A stretch of 57,996 nt of DNA from an uncultured Bacteroidia bacterium (lineage in GTDB: Bacteria; Bacteroidota; Bacteroidia; J057; CALDDN01). Positions 1-11,200 of this stretch are shown in pieces. The stretch covers positions 1 through 57,996 of the forward strand of contig CALDDN010000024.1 of the NCBI GenBank assembly GCA_937936615.1. Reading direction: 5' to 3'. A program made the position numbers and the translations under genes. How positions within the stretch are numbered: position 1 is the stretch's first letter; each line of letters starts with the position of its first letter. The notes below the pieces were generated by a model, which worked only from the letters and a program-made list of their open reading frames with translations, was not told where the DNA came from and did not search any database.

Positions 1-25
1 TATTTTTTTATTACATCATATTATC

Positions 26-54
26 TTAACATTTTTTTGTTAAAAAAATGTTAA
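26..54. repeat. Perfect AT-rich inverted repeat, 13-bp arms
   Basis: TTAACATTTTTTT and AAAAAAATGTTAA are exact reverse complements separated by GTT. The hairpin has T- and A-tracts on both sides of the loop, so it could act as a bidirectional terminator for genes outside the window. It could equally be a binding site or simply AT-rich promoter DNA. Positions 1-162 hold no gene. Confidence 0.5.
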
Positions 55-162
55 CAATTGAATGCTTGATGCGCCGGAATGGTGTTTGGCTTAATATGGC
101 ATTTGATTTGATATTAAAGATTTGTAATTTGTTGAAATGAAAAGAGGAAGGACGTGCTGAAA

Positions 163-873
163 ATGAAGACGCTCTCGCTGAACTGGTTTACCGAAGGCTT
201 GCTCGACCTGGAATACAAGCAGTACGTGCTGCTGGGCTACCTGCAGGAGGTGCGCCGACATTTTGGCCGGACAGAACTTTATCCGGCTTTTGCCGACTTG
301 ATCGAACATTACCGCAACCTGGAACGCTACCGGCAGGCCCAGCAGCGGCTGGCCGAGCAGTTCCCCAAGCGGCTGCTGGGCTTCTCGCTGCGCCCGCCCC
401 AGGTGCAGTACCAGACCCCCGATGCCAACGCCCTCGAGGACATCGATCAGATTGTCGACAGTGCCATCGAGCTGATGAGGCCTGCCGTCCACGAAGGCAA
501 AGACATCTACGAGGCTGTCGATCGCGAACTGTCGGTCGAGCCGGTGGGGCTGGTGCCGCTCTACAAGCAGGCGGGCTACCTGTTCGTGCGCAGCGGTACA
601 CCCCGCTGCACCCACATCTACCGCTTCGAGGCTACGGTCTTCGATACGGGGGGCGAGCGTTACGGCGGTATCCACCTGCAGGAACTGGAAACGCGTGAGC
701 ACGGCCGGCTCCACACCTACGAGCAGATCAAGCTGGAACTGATCCGCCAGCACCGCGAGCTGCCCAATCCTGCCGCCTACTCCGTCGAAACGGTGCGTGC
801 CCTGCCGCTCAACGAAACGGTGCTGCCGGTGGCCAAACGCCGCCTGATTCGCTATGTCATGACGGCGGGCTGA
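163..873 (+). CDS. Conserved hypothetical cytoplasmic protein
   Basis: The product is about 236 residues with no signal peptide, membrane segment or recognised catalytic motif. It is rich in Arg, Glu and Leu and looks like a soluble alpha/beta protein. The track begins at GTG 154 (MLKMKTLSLNWF). ATG 163 is preferred because the purine-rich AGAGGAAGG lies about 11 nt upstream of it but only 2 nt from the GTG. The ORF 91-921 on the other strand is its antisense shadow. It stands alone, upstream of the first T9SS gene. Function is unknown; the coding call rests on length, codon regularity and the RBS. Confidence 0.8.
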   Translation: MKTLSLNWFTEGLLDLEYKQYVLLGYLQEVRRHFGRTELYPAFADLIEHYRNLERYRQAQQRLAEQFPKRLLGFSLRPPQVQYQTPDANALEDIDQIVDSAIELMRPAVHEGKDIYEAVDRELSVEPVGLVPLYKQAGYLFVRSGTPRCTHIYRFEATVFDTGGERYGGIHLQELETREHGRLHTYEQIKLELIRQHRELPNPAAYSVETVRALPLNETVLPVAKRRLIRYVMTAG

Positions 874-911
874 GGAGGCCCATGCCGCGCCGAGGGTTGA
901 TGCTTTTTTGC

Positions 912-919
912 TAACTTGC
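912..919 (+). promoter_or_regulatory. Possible -7 promoter box (TAACTTGC)
   Basis: TAACTTGC is one base from the Bacteroidota consensus TAnnTTTG and lies 46 nt upstream of the first T9SS gene. A convincing -33 TTG at the usual spacing was not found, so this is weak. Confidence 0.3.
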
Positions 920-965
920 AATAAAAGCCAGTTCTTTTTACAAATTTACCCCAAGCCCTTGGCGC

Positions 966-3900
966 ATGAAACTCTGTTCCGCTCTTAGCTTACTGCTCTT
1001 TTCACTGTTTATTGGCCCCTTGCAGGCGCAGGTGCTCAATGCCCCCAACCCGGGCACGGGTAATCCGGGCAGTCAGGCCAACATCAACCTAACGGGCACG
1101 GGAACAACGTTTGGCCCGGGCGTTCGGGTGTGGCTTTCGCTGGACCCTAATTCGACGGCCGGAGCCTTCGAAATGACGGAGGTTTTCGTAACGAGTGCCA
1201 CCGATCTGGACTTTCGGGTGGCCTGCGGCGTGCCCTTCAATACGTACTTTATTCTGGTAGAGGGGGGCGGCACCTGGAACGGCAACCCTTGGCCCGATCC
1301 CGTGCTCAACGGCGCACAGCTGACGGTGCAGGGGCCGCAGTTTCCGGCCTGTCTGTCCATCCCCATCGACTGCCAGAACACGGCCTACAGCCAGAACTTC
1401 GACAGCCTGCTGCCCACGACCAATGGCGTGTGTCCGGCCAATCCCGTGGACATGAATCCGGGCAACGTTACCTTTACCAATGGCGTAACGATACAGGGCT
1501 GGCATGTGGCGGGTTCGGGCATTCCGCGTTTCTACAGCGGCGACGGCAGCTGCGAGCTGCAGTCGACCTACCATTTCGGCACCAACGGGGTGCCCGAACG
1601 CGCCCTTGGTGCGTTGGGGGGGGCGGTCTCGCAGTCGCAGTTCGGAGTCAGCTTCGTCAACCGCGGCACGGCGGCCATCACCGAGGTGCAGGTGAGCTTC
1701 GTGCGCGAGCACTGGCGGCGGGCCACCACCAACACCGACCGCACAATCTGCGAGTACAGTACCGATGCGGGTCTCATCACGGGGGGCACGTGGACAGCCG
1801 TTCCGCAGCTCGACCTGGTGCCCAATTACACCGCGCCTGCCGGTGCGCTCAACGGCAACCTGCCCGCCAACCGCCAGAATGTAAGCTTTACGCTTACGGG
1901 CCTCAATGTTACGCCCGGTCAGGTGTTCTGGCTGCGCTGGACGGACGACGACACCCCGGGTGGTTTTGACGACGCGCTGGCCATCGACGATTTCCAGGCC
2001 ACTTTCACCTATTTCGGGGGTGCGGCGGTAGGTACGCTCACAGGGGCCAACACCGTCTGCGTGGGCAATGCCTCGGGTACGCTGACCTTGGGCGGCAGTG
2101 GCGGCACCATTGTCCGCTGGGAATCGGCCCCCGACCCGACGTTCGCAGCCGTTACGCCCATCGCCAACACCAACAACACCTACAGCCCGGGCATCCTGCC
2201 CGCAACCACGTGTTTCCGCGTCGTGGTCAACACGGGAGCCTGTGCCGAAGCCTTGTCGAATGTGGCCTGCACGGTGGTCGATCCCTGTACCGATGCCAAG
2301 CTGCTGACCATCAATCCGCCGGCAGTCGATCTGTGCAATCCGCAGCAGGTAACGGTTACGGGGCTGGCGACAACGTTTCTGGTATCGACCAATGTTTTTC
2401 TGTCGACCGATCCGGTGAATCTGGTAGGGGCCATTCCCACCCTCAACCTCACGCCCATCAGCGATACGGAACTGGCTTTCGACCTTGACCCGGCCACGCC
2501 AGCAGGAACGTACTACGTTTTTGTCGAGAATGGCGGCACGCAGACGACACCGCCCTCGCCCTATCCGGCCTCGATTGCGCTCGATGTTATGGGGGTGAGT
2601 GCCGTCGGGGGGGCACTCGATCCGGCAAGCCTGACGGTCTGCTCGGGGGCCAACGCCGGCATCCTGACGCTGCTCGGTTCCTCGGGGCCGATCCTTTACT
2701 GGGAGGCCTCGCCCGACAACTTCGCAACTCCGGCCCTGATCGTAACGCTGACCAACACGACCGCCACCGAGCTGTTTAACAACCTGGTGGCTGAAACATG
2801 GTTCCGTGTAGCTCTGGGCGATGCCAACTGCCCCGTCTATTCGGCTGCGGCCCACATCGAGATCGATCCTTCGTCGGTGGGCGGGCAGGTGTTTGCCGAT
2901 CAGGTGATCTGCGGCACCAGTGCGGGCGGTTCGCTGCTGCTGGTCGGTACGACGGGCAACGTGCTGCGCTGGGAGGAATCGACCGACGGCTTCGTAGCCG
3001 ACATCCGCCCCATCAACAACACCCTCTATGAATACACATACAGCGTTACGTCCACAACGCAGTATCGTGCGGTGCTGGGCAGTGCCTTCTGTACGGCAAC
3101 CTCTGATTTTGCGACTGTAACGGTGCAGCTGCCGCCCGACCCGGGCATCGTCGATCAGGATACGCTGGTGTGCCGCGGCACGAACACCGTCGAGTTGCGC
3201 CTGCGTGACTATACGGGCGATATCGTCCGCTGGGAGGAATCGACCGACGATTTCACGACCGACATCCGGCCCATTGCCAGCACCGCCGACCAGATTACGG
3301 TTACCGACGTGCCGGTACCGACAAAATTCCGGGCGGTGGTGGCAGCCAACGGCCTGTGCGAGGAATTCTCGATCCCCGCCTTTGTCGACATGGATTCACT
3401 GGGGGTGGCGGGCACGGTCGGGCCTGATGTAACGGTGTGCGGCATGTCGGCCTCGGGCCGGTTGGAGCTGTCGGGTCTGCGGGGTCCGGTGGTGCGCTGG
3501 GAGCGTGCGCTCGATCCCAATTTTCAGTTCAAGGACAACATTTTCACGACGACACGTACTTACGTCTACCGCAACATCATGCGGTCATTCTGTTTCCGAG
3601 CGGTGGTGCAGATTTCTCCCACTTGCCCCGAAACCTTTACCAATCCGACCTGTGTAACGATAATACGCACTGCGGGTGGAGGCCTGGCGGGGCCTAACAA
3701 GAACATCTGCAAAGGCGATCCGATCGATCATAATCTGATCCTCGCCAATCCGGGCGGTCCCGTTGTGCGCTGGGAATCGTCGACCGATTGCGATGGGTTC
3801 ACCAACCCGACCCCCATACCGGTCGCGGTTCCGCTGCTTAACATTACGCAGGCCGATACGACGACCTGCTACCGGGCCGTGATTCAGGATGCCACCTGCC

Positions 3901-5060
3901 CGACCCAAACGTATTCGTCGATTGCCCGCATCGGGGTCTCGCGCATCAGCTTCGCACCCGAAATCACCAAGCCCGAGGGCTGCGCCCAGCTGGGCCGCGT
4001 TGTGCCCAACGGGCGGGGAGGCATCACGCCCGTGCTTATGTACTCGGTCGATCCGCCGGTGGTGCCGCCGGTGTTCCAGAATCTGGTCGATGGCCTGCCG
4101 GCGGGCGACTACGTGCTGACGGCCTATGATGCGAACTCGCGCTGCAAAGCCGATACGGCTATCACTGTGCCCGTGTCCGACGACACGGCCAGCATCGACC
4201 TGATCCGCGACATCACCGCGACCACCGCTACCCTCGACCTTTCGGGGCCGCCCAGTGGGCCGCAACCGCGCTACAACCTGCGTTACCGCATCAAGGGCAA
4301 TCCCGTCTGGACGAATGTCTTCAACATCGCTCCGCCCAGTCGCGAGCTGACGGGCCTGCAAAACAACACCGAATACGAGGTGGAGGTACAATACGTCTGT
4401 CCCAACGGGAATATTTCAGCCTGGGGCGACCGTCAGGAATTCGCAACGCTCCCCGAGGGCGACTGCGCCACCGCACCCATTGCCCGTCCGGGTGGCATCT
4501 ATGTAACGCTCGATGATGCCTACACGGCGACTGTCCACTGGAACCGCGTGCCCAATGCCGTAGGCTATCTGGTGAATCTGGGGTTGGCTTCGGTCTCGCC
4601 CCGCACCTGGCCCACCTACATTACCTGCGACCCGACGCAGACGCTGACGGTCAGGGGCTTGGTGCCGGGCCGCACCTACCGCACGCGGGTGCGCACCAGC
4701 TGCGGCAACTGTACCACCAGCAGCAATCAGAACGTCTCGCCCTGGTCGGTGGTCGTGCAGTTCACGATGCCACTGGCTCGCGAACAGGCACCGGTGTTCA
4801 GCAGCGAGGTGGGCCGCCAGCTGGAAATTTACCCCAATCCTGCCCGCGATCGGGTGAGTCTGCGCCTCGAAGCGGGCGAACGGGCCGAGCTGGAGCTTTT
4901 CGATCTGGCGGGCCGTCGCCAGCTGGCGGTTCCGGTGGCATTCGATGCCGAAGGCCGCAGCCAGCTTGAGCTGCCGGCGGGTCTGGCCTCGGGCCTTTAC
5001 CTGCTGCGGCTGCGCACTTCGGGCGGCGGCCTGCACAGCACGCGCCTGCTGGTGGAATGA
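966..5060 (+). CDS. T9SS type A sorting-domain surface protein with Ig-like and Fn3 modules
   Basis: A 1364-aa secreted protein. Residues 1-22 form a signal peptide (LLLFSLFIGPLQAQ). Residues about 25-120 and 440-540 are two similar beta-sandwich, IPT-like segments. Residues 135-350 resemble the lectin-like jelly-roll region seen in some Bacteroidota nucleases and adhesins (YSQNFDSL, GVPERALGAL, DDALAIDDF). From about 350 to 1010 come six Ig-like repeats with the signature G-x-(V/I)-(V/L)-(R/Y)-W-E. An SprB-like unit follows near 1010-1080, then two Fn3 modules (about 1080-1275). The last 75 residues are a YPNP type A sorting domain ending in GLYLLRLRT. Export is expected through Sec and then T9SS, with attachment to the cell surface. 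No enzyme motif was seen; adhesion is an inference. The gene carries a G8 and a G7 tract. Confidence 0.93.
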   Translation: MKLCSALSLLLFSLFIGPLQAQVLNAPNPGTGNPGSQANINLTGTGTTFGPGVRVWLSLDPNSTAGAFEMTEVFVTSATDLDFRVACGVPFNTYFILVEGGGTWNGNPWPDPVLNGAQLTVQGPQFPACLSIPIDCQNTAYSQNFDSLLPTTNGVCPANPVDMNPGNVTFTNGVTIQGWHVAGSGIPRFYSGDGSCELQSTYHFGTNGVPERALGALGGAVSQSQFGVSFVNRGTAAITEVQVSFVREHWRRATTNTDRTICEYSTDAGLITGGTWTAVPQLDLVPNYTAPAGALNGNLPANRQNVSFTLTGLNVTPGQVFWLRWTDDDTPGGFDDALAIDDFQATFTYFGGAAVGTLTGANTVCVGNASGTLTLGGSGGTIVRWESAPDPTFAAVTPIANTNNTYSPGILPATTCFRVVVNTGACAEALSNVACTVVDPCTDAKLLTINPPAVDLCNPQQVTVTGLATTFLVSTNVFLSTDPVNLVGAIPTLNLTPISDTELAFDLDPATPAGTYYVFVENGGTQTTPPSPYPASIALDVMGVSAVGGALDPASLTVCSGANAGILTLLGSSGPILYWEASPDNFATPALIVTLTNTTATELFNNLVAETWFRVALGDANCPVYSAAAHIEIDPSSVGGQVFADQVICGTSAGGSLLLVGTTGNVLRWEESTDGFVADIRPINNTLYEYTYSVTSTTQYRAVLGSAFCTATSDFATVTVQLPPDPGIVDQDTLVCRGTNTVELRLRDYTGDIVRWEESTDDFTTDIRPIASTADQITVTDVPVPTKFRAVVAANGLCEEFSIPAFVDMDSLGVAGTVGPDVTVCGMSASGRLELSGLRGPVVRWERALDPNFQFKDNIFTTTRTYVYRNIMRSFCFRAVVQISPTCPETFTNPTCVTIIRTAGGGLAGPNKNICKGDPIDHNLILANPGGPVVRWESSTDCDGFTNPTPIPVAVPLLNITQADTTTCYRAVIQDATCPTQTYSSIARIGVSRISFAPEITKPEGCAQLGRVVPNGRGGITPVLMYSVDPPVVPPVFQNLVDGLPAGDYVLTAYDANSRCKADTAITVPVSDDTASIDLIRDITATTATLDLSGPPSGPQPRYNLRYRIKGNPVWTNVFNIAPPSRELTGLQNNTEYEVEVQYVCPNGNISAWGDRQEFATLPEGDCATAPIARPGGIYVTLDDAYTATVHWNRVPNAVGYLVNLGLASVSPRTWPTYITCDPTQTLTVRGLVPGRTYRTRVRTSCGNCTTSSNQNVSPWSVVVQFTMPLAREQAPVFSSEVGRQLEIYPNPARDRVSLRLEAGERAELELFDLAGRRQLAVPVAFDAEGRSQLELPAGLASGLYLLRLRTSGGGLHSTRLLVE
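2090..3890 (+). repeat. Array of six RWE-type Ig-like modules (coding)
   Basis: Six in-frame repeats of about 85-90 codons, each with a conserved Cys early, a central RWE (one has YWE) followed by S-T/P-D, and a late F-R-A-V-V strand. The DNA is also alike: GCTGGGAGGAATCGACCGAC occurs twice here and once in the 3593-aa gene. Such modules are common in Bacteroidota surface proteins. Confidence 0.8.
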
Positions 5061-5090
5061 TCACAGACAAAAATGCACTGAAGAAGTTAC

Positions 5091-5123
5091 AGGGGCTGGC
5101 TTGGGTCAGCCCCTTTCTGTTTC
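5091..5123 (+). terminator. Rho-independent-like terminator after the first T9SS gene
   Basis: AGGGGCTG (5091-5098) pairs perfectly with CAGCCCCT (5107-5114) across an 8-nt loop, followed by TTCTGTTT. It lies 30 nt after the stop of the 1364-aa gene. The T-tract is imperfect. The rest of 5124-5296 holds no gene. Confidence 0.65.
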
Positions 5124-5296
5124 GGGGACATTGCCATGTGTCCGCATGCCGCCGCATGGGGGTATGTCATGCAGCAGGCTGTCGGCTTGTGCCGCGAGGT
5201 TCGTCCGGGCAATTTCAGGTACTGGTGAAAAAATTTTGAGAAAAATTCTGGCTTGGGTCTCCATTTTTTTGCAGGAGCTTCCAAAGGGTATAGTGT

Positions 5297-8200
5297 ATGT
5301 ATTCTAATTACCCTTTGTTCATGAGACATTTATCATGCTCGGGTGCCTTCAAGAGAGAGAGAAGGCCCTCCCAAAACTTGCTCGCTTGGTGTTTGGTCTG
5401 GCTGCTGCTGCCTGCGTGGGCGGCGGGACAGTCCAATTCTGTACGCGACTTCTTTAAAACGGAGATATCAGCCTGGCAGCTGATACCCAACGCGGGTAGT
5501 GATGCCCGTGTGGCTCACTACACTTTCAATCCCGACAGCCTGGGCAACTACACCAGCTTTTACTGGGACTGGATCAACAGAGAGCGGTCGGGTGCGGTGC
5601 GCATTCGAATACCGTTTCCGTCCGAATCACCCTGCAACTCTCAGGCCAGGGAACTGGTGATGGAACTGCGGGAAAGTCCGCTCATGCAGCAGCTGCGCAG
5701 ACAGGACAGACTCAATGGCCTGTATCTGCACGGCTGGCTGCTCGACGGCCAGATGCGTCCGGATTACGACCAGCCCGTTGCTTTGTCCTTATCTATCAAC
5801 CGCTGGGATGGTTTTGTGTTTTCAAAGACATGTTTATATCATTTTTATACTGGAACTAATACGGAAAATCAAAACATATTTTATGTGGTAGTCATCCCTG
5901 GCGGTTCAAGTATTTCAGATGATTTGGGCCGTAGATTCGATGTAGTGCGTCCCGAGCAGCGCGTCAGCTGCAAGGAAATCGATGTCCAATTTGTCATCGA
6001 TGCCTTTCATGACAATGATACAACTGGCGTATCGATGGTCTGTGAAAACTTTCATCCGGCATTCAATACCGTTCAAAATTTGTTCCTTCAATCTGGTGTT
6101 TTACTGAACTTGGTCTGGCACGTGCCACCAGTATACAACACTACCAATTCCGACTACTGTGGGGTTTTGCGTACCCCCTCGGGTGCCTATGTAGGTCTGA
6201 ATCGTCTTAACACCATAGCGGAACAGCTTAATCTGTTCAGTGCAGATTTGAGGCGAAACCTGCATGTCGGCTTGAGTCCTGATCGGATACCTTCCCTCAG
6301 TATTCTGCTCAGTAAAACCGGAGCTGGGGGTGTCGCGGAGGCTATGGCTTTTGAGGCGAATTCCCCCAGAAATGTTCTCAGCAATACTGAGAATCCCGAC
6401 CAAAGACGGAATATTGCGCTGTTTCTGAATCAAAAGATCAATGATGTATCGCACCTGAACGATGTGCTGCGTATTTCGCGGGCCATTGCCCGTTCAATGT
6501 ACTACGATTCAACCGATCCTCTGAATTTCGACCATCTAGAACCCAATACTACCAATCCGAGGGAACTGAATCTCTATCGCAGAGCCTTGAACGGGGCCTT
6601 CACGCCCGGAACCGTAACGCAGCTGCAGTTTGCAGTCAGCAACTTCGGCAAAGTTCCATTCAGCCCCGATTGCCGACGCCTGCCGCTTTCACTGCAGCTT
6701 TCAGACGATGACTACTGCGATAGCAAGCCCATTCGTGTGCAGACCAACCTCGAAGCCCGAAATCAGGGGTACCTATGGAGAATAGAGGGGCCCTATGGTC
6801 AGACAAGAGAGATAAATCGAGCAGATTCACTCGATGGCTACCAGCTGTGGATTACGTCCGAACTGGCAGAGGAGCTGGGCGGCTACCCCCTGACCGTAAC
6901 CGCTGTCGATCCCAACGACGAGCAGCAAACCGCCAGAATTAATGTTCAACCGAAACCAGCACCAAAGCTCCGCCGGCAGGCCACGCTGGGCGGGGTCGAG
7001 GCTTCAGGAGGTACGCTGCCCTATGTATTCACCGTGACGGATATCACAGTGTTTCCGTCATCGGAAAGGGTATTCGAGAATTACACTGCCATCGACCTGG
7101 TGCAGTTGGGCTTTCCGAAAGACCGCCTCTACCGAGTCTGCGTTGAAGATGCCAATGGCTGCTCAGACTGCCTTACGTTCGAACTGACAGACCGCAAATG
7201 CACCCAGTGCTGGCTCAAAGAATACGACTACGAACTGCAGCTCAACAACAACCTGCAGGTGAGCTGGACGGTAAATATTCCCGATACCGAACTGCCTCCG
7301 ACAGCTTTTTCGGTTCAGATTTTCGATTGCGATGGCCTGCTTTCCTCTTACCATCCGGAGTGGGTACCCTATCAGCCCGGACAGACGGCCTACTCGGTGA
7401 TCGTGCCCCAGTTGGAGCCTTACAGCCGTTTTCGCTTCAAAATTACGGTACATTGCCCAGCTGAGGTTTCTCATGACTGCCTGATTGGAGAATTTTCATC
7501 CGACAAACGCGGCTACAGCCCCTGCTTTCAAACCGACTGCACGACCGATGGGCCGGTTCTTGTCTACGCGGAGAATGCTTCCGCAACCTGCAGCACCATG
7601 ACGATTCCCTGGAAACATACCCACGGAATTGAAGCTTACCGCATCCGCTGGTACATCATCGATGGCAATGTGAACCCAAGTTGCGGTTCCAGTTCTATAG
7701 CTGGTCAAACCCTTGTGCTCAATCCCTCGTTGGTTTGTAGCGATGGCAACTGCGTTCATACGGTTAGTGGATTGAATCCAACTACCAATTACTGGTTTTG
7801 CGTTGAAGGTTTATGCGGTTTAGGGGTGCGTGATGCCCAAGGATTCGATTTCCCAACCCCCCGATGTCCCTGTGCTTCCGTTACGAATCTGGATGTTACC
7901 GATGTTGCCCGCGACAGAGCCACGTTCACTTGGGCAGGTGTAACAGAAGCTCGAAGCTACGTGTACACTTTATTGAAATTGAAAGAAGGGGTTAATGATT
8001 ACGATACGGTTCAAACTGGTCGTGTAGTGCATCCGGAGCAGCGTGTTGTCCTGACCGGTCTGGAACCCTGTGCTAATTACGAGTTTGAGCTTAAAGTCGC
8101 GTGCAGTGAGGGGGAATTTTCAGTCGTTTCTTCTGAATTTTTCTCCACCCCATGCCTCTGTCCTTGCCCGTCGAACATCAGGCAAACGAATGCCGGGCTG

Positions 8201-11200
8201 CGCTCGGTGGTAGTGAATTGGGATGCGGTACCGGGTTCCAGATACGAGTACAGCCGCAATCAGCAAACCTGGCTGCCAGCCTCTGCTCCCCTCAGGCTTG
8301 AGAACCTCCGAATCGGGGAAGAGTTTACGCTGTGGTTCCGCCACACGTGCCCAAATGCCGAGTCAGCCATCTGCTCGTTGGCAGTCAAGGCCCTCGACTG
8401 CCAGGCTCCGGACATCTTGGTGGCCAAAGCCACCGGCTGCACCGAGGCTCTCATCGAATGGACAGCGGTGGGCGATGCCGACGGCTACGAGCTGCAGTAT
8501 CAGCTCGTAGGTACGCAAATGTGGTTGCCGACCTCACCTTCGCTCATCGGCCCCTCGGATGAGAATACTTCATTCTCCTTGACTGGCCTCGAACCGAACA
8601 ATCAATACGTCGTACGAGTGAGAACGGTTTGTGAAGAGCTAATTCCAATTACTTTGTCGCCCTACGCTTCTGTGTCCTTCACGACTTGGGCAGAGGCCCC
8701 CAGACCGAGGGTAGAAGCCCTGTTCACCAATGCAGTTACCCTGAGCTGGGATAACCCCAGGCCTGGGCACAACCCTCGTTGCAGCTACCGGATCGAATAC
8801 CGCAGAGAGGGAAGCAGCGGCTGGATATCCAACGGTGCGAGTACGACGGCCAATCAGACCACAGTAACCGGCCTGCTCTCGGGTGTGGCCTACGAATTCC
8901 GACTCAGTGTCGAGACTTGCGATTCCACATTTTGTCCGAGCACGACACAAATCGTAACACCAGTTTCCGGTCAGTGCGTATGTCCTGACCAAATTTGGCT
9001 GACAGCCCCAATCGACGCTGATGCAGGTACGGCACCCATCAGATGGACACGGGTACCCAATGTGCAATCCTACTGCATCCAGCTGCAGCGTTACGAAGCC
9101 GATTCGACCGAGTCGGATGAGGAGAAAAAATGGAAGTCCGTGCTGGGTCCGGACAGCAGTGACTGCGTAGAGTCTGTTAATTCAAGCCCGAACCCAACAG
9201 CCATCCTGCGCAATCTGGATTCCGGAGTTCGCTACCGTGTACGTGTTCAGCCGCGCTGCACCGGAGGAGTCCGGCCCATTGACGATTGCCTGCCGTGGTT
9301 TGAGTTTAATGTACCGATCGTTTGCAAAGCACCAACCAATCTCAAAGCCAGCACCGAAATCGGCAATCAAATTGATCTGACGTGGAACTTGCCGCCGAGC
9401 CTGGCGCGAGAACTGCGGCTGGTCGTCGACGGCGATCCGATCCAGCAGCAGCTGAGTGCCAGTGCAACCCGCTGGACCCTCAGTGGCCTCGACTGCAACA
9501 GGGAGTACCGCATCGAGCTTCAGTACCGCTGCGATAGGTCGAAGCCTTATCAAACGGCTGAATCTATTACAGTCAAGCCGAGCTGCCCCTGCGATTCTCC
9601 TCGTGTTGTTGGGTCCGAGGTATTGGGCCTGAATAGCCTGAGGTTTAACTGGAAAGCTGACAATGTAACTGAGTATTGTTTGCGTCGAGCGCGTGAGTCG
9701 TGTAGAGATCAGGACTGGAGGCTGCCGTCAACTCAAACAGGGGATTCATTTGAAATTACATCCAACTGCTTAGACCCGGACACGGAATATACCATGGAGG
9801 TGCGCAGCCGCTGCGTTGGCAACAATACCGCGCCTAGAAGTGTATCTGTCACCCTTACTGCTCGTACCCCCCAGTGCTCGTTCAAAGCTTCCGAAAATTT
9901 GATAACTGCGAATTCAATCGGGGTCGAATGGTCAGAAACCGGCGAGCACCAGGTGAGCCAGGATGGAAACAGCTGGACCGATGCCACGGGACAGAGCCAT
10001 ACCTTTACGGAGCTGAACCCCTGCAAAGACTACACCTTCTACCTGCGGCGCAAATGCGATAATGACCAGTACACTAAGCCGTGCACCTTGCAGGCTCGCA
10101 CCCGTCCGGCCTGTCCGAAGTTTGCCGTTCAAGCCAGCGACACCTTGATAGTATGCCCAGAAAGCAGCAAGCTGACGCTTGAATTTGACTCCACGGGTGA
10201 CTGCACCCTCAAATCGGTCAAGCTGCAGTACGGTAGCGGGAAGGAGCTGAATCTGAATGTGAGTGGCAGAAAAATCACCCTCGATACAATAGACTTGCCG
10301 GCATCGGGCCAAAGCTATACCTATCGCTTGGTGGAAGTTGAATACGAGGGTGAAAGCCCGATCCCTTGCGATGAATCTGTGATCGTCAAGCGACTGAAAC
10401 CTCTAAGTGCCAGGCTGACAAACTGGCCCACAACGCTGTGTGCAAACGGTACAATTAACGCTGAGATAACAGTAACGGGGCTGGAGGGCGAGCCGCGAAA
10501 CCGGTGGCCTCTCATACTGAAGTACAAGTGGAATGAGGGATCAGAAGAAAATGATTCCATTCAACACCCCGACTCCGTGTTCAGCCTGACCAGTCGTACC
10601 ATTAGTGCTGGTGTCCAAGCTAAACTGGACCTTGTCTTGGTTGAGGATGGTTTCGGATGCATTCACAGTTTTGCCGGAGTGTCTTCCACTGTAACACCAG
10701 GCTCCAAAATCGATGCCAAGTTTGGGGCTATCGATCCCTCCTCTAATTCCGTTGCCATTACCGTTACAGACGAACCAAGCAATAACCCGTGGACACTTGA
10801 TTATGAATTGATATCGGGAGGATATACGACTACTGGTTCGGTTGAAATTAATTCGCTTACTCAAGGAACTATCTCCAACCTGGCTGGGTGCGGCACCTAT
10901 AAGCTCACCAAGCTGACAAACTCCCGCGGCTGTACGGCGAGCCTTAACGACTTGCTGGTGCGGGGAAAAGACTGGAAACTGAAGGTCAGCCCTGATAGCC
11001 TTCGCATCTGCCAAGGTACCGAGGTAACCCTCAAAGCGACTGCACCTGAAGGTGCTACCTACCGGTGGAGCACGGATGCAGACAAGGAGTCGATCACGGT
11101 TGAACCAAGTTTTCCTGATACACTTGACCCTAAGACATCTATTTATCTGATTAATTACACGGTAACGACCAGTTTCTGCGACATCACCCAAACGGGCACG

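Noticed and set aside
1089-2855. 588-aa minus-strand ORF within the first T9SS gene
   Set aside because: Antisense shadow; the plus frame has a signal peptide, repeats and a sorting domain over the same bases.
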